Assembly (NCBI GenBank): GCA_973895155.1
Contig: OZ316895.1
Span: forward strand, 3,720,001-3,784,000
Length of the DNA stretch: 64,000 nt
From: Marsupella aquatica
Lineage: Eukaryota > Marchantiophyta
Direction of reading: 5' to 3'
Part shown: piece by piece, positions 1 to 8,377 of the stretch
Layout of the letters: every line of letters starts with the position of its first letter
How positions within the stretch are numbered: position 1 is the stretch's first letter
The notes under the pieces: model-generated
Databases searched by the model: none
What the model was told of the DNA's origin: nothing
Seen by the model: only the letters and a program-made list of their open reading frames with translations
Made by a program: the position numbers and the translations under genes

Positions 1-65
1 TTGGTACAGGGAAAAGAAAAATTCCTCCAGCCAATAACTCATCCATCGTCATTTGACAGACCTAC

Positions 66-2288
66 CTGGATCTCGATCCGTTGAAAGATTGTCTGAATTC
101 TCCTTCCTGTCACCGTCATAGTTCTGCTTGGCCCTATTGGCACTTCCTCTGGACTGTTCGTCTTCAGACATAACGACCGATGAATGGCGTTCCAGTTCCT
201 CCCCGTTTACAACTGCTTCACTCCTTTTACTGTGAAGATTACCAGTTTTGGGCAATTTGACCACCCTATCATTACTATTCTCCATCTGCAACCCCAACTA
301 ATCCAAAGCATTATAACTCATGTTTAGGCAACATAGCATGAGCTTTACACCCACAACTGCCATAACCTAGCTGCTACACCGAGACTAAATTCAACTTAGA
401 TTGATGGGCATAAGAGCACCATACCTCCTTCCGCTTCGAACGTGGACATGTTAAAAGTACTTCCATGATTTCATTGGGAGTCGCGGTTGGGCTGCGAGAA
501 AAACCAAGCCAAAGATTGTTTGCTTCCAAAGTATCACTCGAGGAAATAGCAGACAGATAGGAGAAAGAAAATGTCTAGAATACCATATTACTGAGTTTAG
601 AGGCCCTGACCTTACTGCCATAACTGCCTGGGAAGTGCCACAGCATATTTTGAAATTCCGAAGCAGCCTGAGCTGCGAAATGTAGAGCGCAGCATCCAAT
701 CCTGGCAGAAAGAGTAAAACCACCTTCGACACCAGCGGCTTATTCTACAGATGACCACAAGGTGTGAGTTAAACCCTAAGTTTGGGCTGGAAAGCCCCTG
801 TGGTTGATTGACTCTGAGGTTTAAACATTCAGACGCAGAATGAAAAGTTGGCCAAACTAGAAATGGATTTAGAGTGAATAGACAATTCAATATACAACCG
901 TATACAGCGGTTGACCCTTATGTTCACCTTAATGAAAATCCAACTAGGATTCATTCCGTCCGCCAAGATCCACGAAACGAGTTCTCGGAAATCCTGTGTC
1001 CATGTACCACAAATTTAATTTCATATTCCTGAAACGGGATGAGTTTATGATCACCACATACAGGGCACTTTATTGCTAGAAAAGTAAGATACCAAGGAAA
1101 TTTTCCTCAAGGTAAAGTCGGGAGAATTCAAAAGTGGGTCTCATATTTAAACGGTCGCGAATGGGATCTCAAAATTAGAGGCCCTCAAAAGCACATGGAA
1201 CATTGTACACAAGCATTTCACTCATCCAAGCTACAAACCAGCCGCAAGTGGAATCTCAAAATTAGATGCCTCCAGAAGAAATTGAAATAGCCTCAATAGA
1301 ATATAGGAGTTACACCGGACAAGTGCTCCGACATTGCTAGGACACCAACCTCAGGCGAAGCAAATCAAAATAGCAGAGTGAGCCAAATAACTCCGCCAAG
1401 GACATGCAGGCCAGAATTGAGAGCTGCTGATAAAATTTTGAGCTGCTGACCAAACACTTACTTCATGGACTCCGTTTTGCTACCACCACAACCGGATCAT
1501 CAACATTCCAACTTCTCCCAAAAATGAAAATGATATACCTCCAGCTTTAACGTACGACGACTTTCCGGTACCTTCCAAATCGCTTCAGCCTTTGCCTGCA
1601 GAAAACGACCGCATTCACCTATCCATTAAATGTGATCCTAATGCTTAGTAGCAGATTCACAGGGGTGTCCGACGAGAAATGTAGGAGAGGTGTCACGATC
1701 CTATTTTACAGGCTTAAACCATTAAACCCTGCTCTAGACATACGTAGCAGGGCGATGCCACATTGTTGCACTCACACACCAATTGCCTTACAGGAAACTT
1801 AGCATGCCACAGATCTTTACTCCAATAAAGCCTAAACCCTGGCCAGCAAGTAGGGTGCTAAAATTGAATGGAGTACTCCACCTGATAAACCCTAAATCGT
1901 CACTAACGCTGATCAAGCACAAAACTGTCACCATAGGATTTAACGAGTCTCTAAACCTCAACAGACCATAAGCTTATAAGACATGCCATCTCAGCGGTCA
2001 AATGGACATCGGGCCAAATATGCTTCCCGAAAGGATTCCCTAAACATGGTCAAGCTCCGAGAAATCAACCCTAAACAGTCTGCATTCCTCGGTCACAAAC
2101 TCGCATTCTGGCATTCTGTTGTACTGTCCAAACTTTTAGCATAAAGGTTTCCATGGTTGATCAGCACAGAAGTTAAATTGCCATACCTCCTCCCCGTAGA
2201 CATCAAAATAATCCGCTTTGCTGCCTTTGCCAGCAAGCAGGAGCTCCTTTTTCTTCTTCGCCATTCTCCGCTGGCTACTTGGCTGCAT
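66..2288 (-). CDS. RNA exonuclease-family protein (REXO5/NEF-sp/SDN5-like), N-terminal six exons, 3' end outside the window
   Basis: Six exons can be chained on the minus strand: 2288-2187, 1595-1539, 993-928, 744-616, 574-425 and 285-66. Each is bounded by GT/AG, and the first five are whole codons. The sixth ends in phase 1 at a donor, so the gene continues beyond the left edge. The start is the ATG at 2288-2286; a second in-frame ATG eight codons later precedes a Lys-rich stretch (AKKKKELLLAGKG). Downstream come a DVYGEE segment, then LVSWILADGMNPSWIFIK, then NKPLVSKVVLLFLPGLDAAL. From memory, this order matches the N-terminal region of plant homologues of the REXO5/NEF-sp exonucleases. 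The catalytic DEDD exonuclease domain would lie outside the window and is not seen. The family removes nucleotides from RNA 3' ends. The exon structure is well supported; the family name rests on recall of these motifs. Confidence 0.68.
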
Positions 2289-2643
2289 TTCCACTGAGGC
2301 CAAAAACTCTCCACCCTATCTCGAAATTAACTCGAATTCAAAGCATCGAGTGGGTGGAGCAGATAGCTCTCATTTTTAGTGCTTCACTCAATGCGTCTCC
2401 ATAATCTGCGTGCATTTGTGAAGACCTACGACTCCCTGTTGGCATCCCAAGTACATCAATTTTGCTCCTGTTCGTAGACAATCATCTCGCCATTCTGGCA
2501 GCTCCATTCGTTGGGAGCTGGACTGTGCTGTTAGGACTTTCGAATTTGATTTAGGGTTTGCAAGGTTTCGTTCAACTTGTCGGTATGTTAATTCTTTGAA
2601 TGAGGGATTTGATGTTCGAACGTTGGTACATATATAAAATACA
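2289..2643. promoter_or_regulatory. Upstream region of the exonuclease gene
   Basis: These 355 bases lie immediately upstream of the start codon of the leftward gene and should hold its 5' leader and promoter. A telobox-like motif (TTAGGGTTT) is at 2551-2559. No convincing TATA box or opposing gene was seen. Confidence 0.4.
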
Positions 2644-2655
2644 ACTTTTTAGTAA

Positions 2656-2858
2656 GTCTCCCAAACAAAATTAATTATCATCTCGCCTCTTATTTTGCCT
2701 CCCAAACAAAAGTAATTAATTATCATCTAGCCTCTTATTTTGCTTCCCAAACAGAATTAATTTATCAGTGTCTTATTCTGAAAAAAAGTAATTAATTATC
2801 ATCTAGCCTCTTATTTTGCCTCCCAAACAAAATTAATTATCAGTGTCTTATTCTGTAT
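2656..2858. repeat. Imperfect tandem repeat, unit about 40-50 bp, about 4 copies
   Basis: Variants of TCCCAAACAAAATTAATTATC followed by a CTCTTATTTTGCC segment recur about four times. The units derive from the outer left arm of the foldback element. Confidence 0.7.
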
Positions 2859-3037
2859 TCAGGTTAGTGTTAATTCATGTATGAGGTCCCATTGTCCTAT
2901 TTTGTATTCAGGTTAGTGTTAACTCATGTATGAGGTCCCATTGTCCTATTTTGTATTCAGGTTAGTGTTAACTCATGTATGAGGTCCCATTGTCCTATTT
3001 TGTATTCACGTTAGTGTTAACTCATATATGAGGTCCC
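2842..3037. repeat. 49-bp tandem repeat, four copies
   Basis: Units start at 2842, 2891, 2940 and 2989. They share the core TATTCAGGTTAGTGTTAACT and end in ATGAGGTCCC. Units 2 and 3 are identical, unit 4 has two changes and unit 1 a few more. The unit is part of the inner left arm of the foldback element. Confidence 0.9.
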
Positions 3038-3383
3038 ATTGTCATGTGCCAAGTTGCTACTGTCTAGTCTTAACTTGTCATGACCCCATTTGCCCCCTTC
3101 CCTGTAGCAGGGCACAATCACAGGTCTGGGATGGGAGAAAATAGTCCCCTCACAAAAACCCCACACTTTAGGCCTGCCTTTTTACTCAGGAAATGCAGAG
3201 GCGAATGGGAAGGGGGTTGTGGCGGGTTAAGGCTAGCTACTAGCAACTTGCCACATGGCAACAAGAACCTGTATATGAGTTAATACTAACTCAGATACAA
3301 AATGGGGGCGGGTTGATAATAAATATTGTTTGGAGTGCATGTTAGTAATATCAGCTAGTTTGGGGGACAGGTTAGTAAAAACC

Positions 3384-3814
3384 TGATATAAAATATTGCA
3401 ACGAATATTTTGGCCTTCTCTGTTCGCCCTTCCTGTGGGGCTTTTTGCGGGGGAACAAAATTTATAAAAATGTCTCTTTCAAGGAAACATTGCAAAGAAC
3501 AAATTAAAGGCCTTTTTGTGTCAGTGCTGAGTATTTTGAGGTATCTCAATGGGACTTCCATGATGCTGCTTTGAATAATAAAATACCATTTTATTATTAA
3601 ATTCTTGAAATTTTGAAAAACTTTGATATTAATAAAATAATTTATTTTCCTGTCGCTTGGTCTTGCTTGGATTTATGATGCGGTTACTATCTCGCGTCTC
3701 CAATTTCTATGTGCAACGCACGGGTTATTGAACATGGCCACAACAATTGTATGGTTGACATCACACAAAACATGCATCAACAACTACATCTCAAAGCTTA
3801 TATATTTTTCCCTT
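3384..3814. other. AT-rich intergenic DNA, no gene seen
   Basis: No coding signal was found. A lone GTGC-AAC-GCAC hairpin at 3711-3721 resembles the terminal hairpin of the Helitron-like copies but has no CTAG after it. Confidence 0.5.
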
Positions 3815-4230
3815 GCCTTCACATATTTTCTTGCCTTGACATGTTTTTCTAATCTTTACATATTCTGTCCTCAACATCTTTACTTTGTCTTCATATCTTG
3901 TTCTCACATTGACATCTTTATCTCATCACGACGTTTTTCTCACCCTTGACAGTTTTTTTCCTCAACATCTTTTTCTCTCCTAGCTTGACATCTTTTCTTC
4001 ATCTCAACAGCTTTTTTCACCTTGACATCTTATCTTTTCTCATCTTGTCATCTTTTTCTCACCTTGATATCTTTATCTCACGACAATTACTTTTCCTCAC
4101 CCTTAACATATTTTCTCTCCATGACATCTTTTTCTCATCTTTACATGTTTTCCAACCTTGCCTCTTTTCTCTCCTCGACATCTTTTCTTCACCTCGACAT
4201 CTTTTGTGCAACGCACAGACATTGGGCTAG
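3815..4230 (+). mobile_element. Helitron-like 3' end with CATCTT minisatellite (copy 1)
   Basis: A degenerate array of about 20-bp units (TTGACATCTTTTTCTC type) runs into a 3' terminus. The terminus has a perfect hairpin, TGTGC-AAC-GCACA at 4205-4217, then nine bases, then CTAG at 4227-4230 followed by T. Helitrons end in CTRR after a short hairpin and insert between A and T, so this is the expected 3' signature. No 5' TC end or Rep/helicase was found, so this would be a non-autonomous fragment. ORFs here are open only because of the repeat composition. Confidence 0.55.
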
Positions 4231-5113
4231 TTTTATATATGAATTATTATTTTTCTTGTATTTAACCTCATTTTGTACATGAACTACTCTTTTCACGATA
4301 CTTAACCCGAGGCCCTTTTGCACTAGTTGTCTGCCATGGCAAGGTGGTATTAGCCACACAACATGAGATATCAAGTTGGCCCAGGTTGGTTCTATTACAC
4401 AGGATGGAGAGGAGGGATCGAGCTAAGTGTGAAAAAGGAGGGGGAAACCCTATCATTGGGCCTGCTTTTTCTAAACTGGAGGGCAAGGAGGAACTCATGG
4501 ATAGGGCATGGATTTGTGCATGTTGAAGGTGTACTTTGGCTAGATTGTTTAACAATCTTTTGAAATAATATTTTGAGAAACTGCTTTAAATGCTAATTAT
4601 TAACCATCCTACTTGGTCATGATTAGGAGGCAGTCTAAATGGCCCTGCCAAACACATATCAGAGAATACAATAGACAGTTCAATCTAAAGCATGTTTATT
4701 ATAAGTATTTAATGTGTTTGAGCAACCAGAACTTGGATGAGATCTTTGTTGAGTCAAAGGCACCATGCATGCACATGTGCAACATCCAAGCAACCAAGTG
4801 TTGAATGGTTTTGGTACATTGTTGTTGGTGCAACAATGTCTTAATTTTGGTGGAGTTGTTATCGCAAAAGTGATGTTATTAGGGTGGGCAAGGATGTGTC
4901 GTGACATATAGTATCGTAGCCATATAGTGTATCGAAAACATACAAGTCACTAGCAATGCATATGTGCAAGCTGCTAGCAACCAACATGCATAGAAAAAGT
5001 TCAATCACATTCACAAGTGCCAAGAAAAAGCAAGTGAGGTGGTATGTACGTAGTGGAGGTATAAACCTCTGTATCCCCCCCAGACCACAGCCAAAAGGAG
5101 GGCTGAAGAAAAG
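4231..5113. other. Intergenic; expected place of the retroelement 3' LTR, but none recognised
   Basis: This stretch lies downstream (minus sense) of the integrase-PHD stop codon. A G-run on the minus strand (plus C-run 5075-5081) could be a polypurine tract. No sequence here matches the GC-rich LTR-like block at 12.7-13.6 kb. No gene was seen. Confidence 0.4.
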
Positions 5114-6271
5114 TCAGATAGCACGTGGAGCACAGGAAGGGCAAAACCATAACCCTTCTGGCACCTGGGTAAGTTCAGGCCGAAGGCAGAAAAGATGGTA
5201 CCCTCCATTGCAATTGTCACACAGCAGCATCTGGTCAGCATCATCAATTCGCAAACACACTTTGCAAGGGTAGTCCACAGGTGGAATCCAAGTAGAAGTC
5301 ACAATGGTGGGATCCAGGTTAGGCAGATGACAAGGGGCGCAATTCTTGGCATTGTCAGCAATTGTGCGCCCATCTGCCCCTTGTAACTCTAGCACTCCAG
5401 ACGGTCGAATAGCTTTAACCCTGAGAATAGTACGACTGGTAGAGGTGTCCAGGGTGTCGTTAGCTTGCCGCTGCAAGTACACAAAATCTCCCACATCAAA
5501 CTTCCTGACCTTGCGCTGAAAAGTGCCACCTCGTGTGTGTGCATAACGCAGTGTGTCCCTATGTTGTGCAATGGTCAAATTCTCCATGGCCATGGGCATA
5601 ACCCTCCTGAATAGGGCAGCCCTCTCAGAGATCACATCAGACCAAGTCACAGCTGAATCCAAGTCCACCACCTTAAGCATGTGAGCAGCAATAGCAGAAG
5701 GTGGAACTGGGTGACGACCAAACAACAAGAAGTAGGGAGAAAAGTTAGACAGTGATGCATGTCTGGACATCCTATACCCCATGGCAATGTAGGGTAAGGC
5801 CAGGTCCCAATCCTCCTTGTTTTTGGTGAGGCAGATCTTCCGGAGACCCTTCTTGCATGTCTGAACCATGCGCTCTGTCAAGCCATCTGCTTGTGGGTGA
5901 TCTCGTGATGTCCGGCGATGATCAATGAGGGCCTGATCAAGCAGCTCCTGGAACTCTCCTCTAAACTCTGAGCCCTGGTCAGTGAGACATTCTGCACAAG
6001 CTCCAAAGCGGCTGAGAACTTGTTGCAGGAATGCCTGGCTGGTGCTACGGGAGGTCTTATCCGGCAATGCCACAAGTTCTATCCACTTGGAGAAATGCTC
6101 TATCATGATCATGATGTAGAGATTACCCCGAGATGTGAGGGGTAATTCTCCAGCCAAATCACATGACCAACGATAAAACATGCCCTGAATAGGGAGTGGA
6201 TGAAGTGTGGGTTGCCGAGATGTGAAAGAAGTCCTCACCCTATCACATTGTTCACACCGGGCAATAACATC
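5114..6271 (-). CDS. pol: Pol C-terminal block: integrase with a C-terminal PHD finger
   Basis: Residues are numbered from the codon at 6238. The integrase catalytic core has Asp 27 (WSCDLAG), Asp 87 (CLTDQGSEF) and Glu 122 (DGLTERMVQ). A C-terminal integrase region with a basic NLTIAQHRDTLRYAHTR helix and a small beta domain follows to about 310. A complete PHD finger follows with ligands C325, C328, C340, C343, H348, C351, C366 and C369 (nt 5132-5266), including the typical QMLLCDNC and GYHLFC blocks and a Trp before the last Cys pair. PHD fingers commonly bind histone H3 tails. Its position is where chromoviruses carry a chromodomain, so a role in choosing integration sites is likely but inferred. 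The block is intact except for the TGA that separates it from RT. Confidence 0.92.
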   Translation of the reverse strand, partial: DVIARCEQCDRVRTSFTSRQPTLHPLPIQGMFYRWSCDLAGELPLTSRGNLYIMIMIEHFSKWIELVALPDKTSRSTSQAFLQQVLSRFGACAECLTDQGSEFRGEFQELLDQALIDHRRTSRDHPQADGLTERMVQTCKKGLRKICLTKNKEDWDLALPYIAMGYRMSRHASLSNFSPYFLLFGRHPVPPSAIAAHMLKVVDLDSAVTWSDVISERAALFRRVMPMAMENLTIAQHRDTLRYAHTRGGTFQRKVRKFDVGDFVYLQRQANDTLDTSTSRTILRVKAIRPSGVLELQGADGRTIADNAKNCAPCHLPNLDPTIVTSTWIPPVDYPCKVCLRIDDADQMLLCDNCNGGYHLFCLRPELTQVPEGLWFCPSCAPRAI

Positions 6272-8377
6272 TCAAACCTGGCCATGCATGCCTCTCCAAT
6301 GATAATGAGGGACCAAGAGGCTGTAAGTCCTCTTAACGCCAAAATGACCAAGCTCAGAATGTACCTTACGGATAAGGCCAACCCTCTCATGAATGGGTGG
6401 AACCACCACTTCCCTGTCTAGCAAGCAGCGCACGAGATGATCTCCCTTCCACAAGTAGCGCTTGGACCTTTGCTGAATTCGGTCTCTCTGGGCAGCAGTA
6501 ACATGTGTGGGGTACTCCCCATGCTGCAAAAATCTCAGAGTGTCGCTGTCCTCCCATATGTCCACCACAGGTTGGTCAACAACATAGCATGGCAGCAAAG
6601 CAAGATAGGTCGATGCATGAAATGTAGGCAGGATGGAAACCTGGTCAAAATCTTCCCGTGCATCTGAGGAATCATCAGAGGTAATCAAAGGGCTGCGGGA
6701 CATAGTGTCAGCATTCTGATGTGTCACACCAGGCCTATGAATTACCTCAAAATCATACTCCTGGAGTATGAGCGCCCAACGAGCAAGCTTGCCAGTAAGC
6801 TTGTCGTTGGTCATCAACCACTTCAAGGGCTGGTGGTCGGTGTAGAGAACAAACCTGGTCCCATAGAGGTAGGGCCTATAATGTATGACAGCCCACACAA
6901 TAGCAAGGCATTCACCCTCATAAGAAGAATAATGACTCTCTGCCTGATTGTTGCTCCTGGATGCATAGGCAATGACGTACTCTTTACCTTCCTCATCATG
7001 CTGGCCCAGAATGGCACCAATCCCAAGGGCACTCCAATCTGTGTGTAGCACAAAGACCTTGTTGAAATCAGGTCTTCTCAGCACCGGGTATTCTGAGAGC
7101 TTCTCCTTCAAAGTGGCAAATGCTGCCTCAGCATCTGTACTCCATGTCCAAGTCACATTCTTTTTCAACAAAGCATACAATGGGTGTGCAATGGTACTGA
7201 AATCTTTGATGTAGATCCGGTAGTAATTGCACAACCCAATAAAACTCCTCAAAGTGTGAACATCGGTAGGAGTGGGCATTTCCAAGATGGATACCACCTT
7301 GGCCCAGTGAGCCATGGTTCCATTTGGAAGAATGCGATGCCCAAGATATACTACTGATCTGACAACAAATTCACACTTCTTGGGGTGTATCTTTAGGTTC
7401 ACCTTCTTAAGCCTCATGAATAGCTCCTCAAGGTCAAGTAGATGCTGGTCAAATCCTTTGCTGTGGACCAACACATCATCAATGTAGCATTTTAGAAACT
7501 CAGCACCTTGCAAAACCTGGTCCATGACTCTTTGAAAGAATATGGGCGCATTTTTCAAGCCAAATGGCATCACCAACCACTCCCATAGTTGGTTACTACC
7601 ATGGAAAGCTGTTTTCTTGCGATCCTTTGCAAGCAGCAAAATCTGGTTGAAGCCTTGCCTTAGATCCACAAGAGTGAAGATGTTTGAGTCTCCAATGCTG
7701 TCAAATAGCTCCTCTGGCCGCGGCATGGGGTACCTGTCCTGGGGTGTGACCAGGTTCAATGGCCTGTAGTCCCCACACATGCGTTTCTCTGTCCACAATC
7801 CACTGGAATCCTTCTTTGCTGGCATCACTGTAGCTGCCGCAAAATCTGATGTAGATGGCTGAATAAGACCAGCTTCATAAAGCTCTTGGCACCTCTCATC
7901 CACCAGCTGCCACTCATGCTTACTCAAACGGTGTCTCCGCCTAAAGATAGGTGTTTCATCAGCCAACTCAATGGAGAACTGCATAGTCTTGCACTTACCC
8001 AAGTCCTTCATAGAGAAAGCAAACACATTCTCATGCTTGAGGAGCAAATTCAGCAGCTGGTCCTTCTGTCTTTTACTCAGGTGGTTGCCCATGATAAATG
8101 TGTAGTTGGCAACACTAGGAATAGGACCTGATGTACTCGTGCTTGAAGAGCCAGAAGTGCCAGCCTCTCCACTGTCCAAGCTGCTAGCATGCTGCTGATA
8201 AGGTGATGAGGCCTCTCCAAGGCCTGCTGTATCTGTTGCTCTGGTCTGATCCACACCATGAAACTCAGAAATAATGTCAGCCACATTACAAGGGACCTCC
8301 TCCCCCCCAACACGGACTGAAGCGGTGAGTGTTGAATAGAGGTAAGTGCACCTGGTCTGGATGCCATGTAGCAGCAC
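6272..8377 (-). CDS. pol: Pol middle block: reverse transcriptase, RNase H and integrase zinc-binding start
   Basis: An open frame of 701 codons. Reverse transcriptase spans about residues 130-350, with CGDYRPLN, the catalytic Asp of LVDLRQGF (238), MPFGLKNAP, and the YIDD box at 298-301. RNase H spans about 440-560, with Asp 447 (LHTDWSA), Glu 489 (YEGECLA), Asp 514 (LYTDHQPLKWL) and Asp 557 (NADTMSR). The integrase HHCC region begins near HSELGHFGVKRTY and is cut by TGA at 6272-6274. In the same frame just beyond the stop, ARCEQC supplies the two Cys. Residues 1 to about 30 overlap the end of the methyltransferase frame around the G-run and are probably not native. RT and RNase H copy element RNA into DNA. 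Confidence 0.93.
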   Translation of the reverse strand: MLLHGIQTRCTYLYSTLTASVRVGGEEVPCNVADIISEFHGVDQTRATDTAGLGEASSPYQQHASSLDSGEAGTSGSSSTSTSGPIPSVANYTFIMGNHLSKRQKDQLLNLLLKHENVFAFSMKDLGKCKTMQFSIELADETPIFRRRHRLSKHEWQLVDERCQELYEAGLIQPSTSDFAAATVMPAKKDSSGLWTEKRMCGDYRPLNLVTPQDRYPMPRPEELFDSIGDSNIFTLVDLRQGFNQILLLAKDRKKTAFHGSNQLWEWLVMPFGLKNAPIFFQRVMDQVLQGAEFLKCYIDDVLVHSKGFDQHLLDLEELFMRLKKVNLKIHPKKCEFVVRSVVYLGHRILPNGTMAHWAKVVSILEMPTPTDVHTLRSFIGLCNYYRIYIKDFSTIAHPLYALLKKNVTWTWSTDAEAAFATLKEKLSEYPVLRRPDFNKVFVLHTDWSALGIGAILGQHDEEGKEYVIAYASRSNNQAESHYSSYEGECLAIVWAVIHYRPYLYGTRFVLYTDHQPLKWLMTNDKLTGKLARWALILQEYDFEVIHRPGVTHQNADTMSRSPLITSDDSSDAREDFDQVSILPTFHASTYLALLPCYVVDQPVVDIWEDSDTLRFLQHGEYPTHVTAAQRDRIQQRSKRYLWKGDHLVRCLLDREVVVPPIHERVGLIRKVHSELGHFGVKRTYSLLVPHYHWRGMHGQV

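Larger units (their letters stand above)
2644..3383. mobile_element. Foldback / MITE-like element with an expanded left arm
   Basis: The ends are imperfect inverted repeats. The left end carries TCCCAAACAAAATTAATTA, and its complement is matched near 3313-3332. The innermost left arm (3001-3060) is the inverse of 3236-3306, about 60-70 bp at high identity by eye. The outermost left bases (AGTAAGTCTCCCAAAC) have a looser inverse at 3356-3380. The roughly 170-bp core has no supported ORF. The left arm is longer because parts of it have been tandemly amplified (see the two repeat entries). There is no transposase, so this would be a non-autonomous element. Boundaries are approximate and no target-site duplication was established. 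Confidence 0.6.

Noticed and set aside
2656-3037. CRISPR-like array of regularly spaced repeats
   Set aside because: The repeats are contiguous without unique spacers and derive from a foldback arm in a plant nuclear genome.
5056-5069. GAGGT-ATAA-ACCTC hairpin as a transcription terminator
   Set aside because: Hairpin terminators are not expected in plant nuclear genes; it may be chance or part of the lost LTR.
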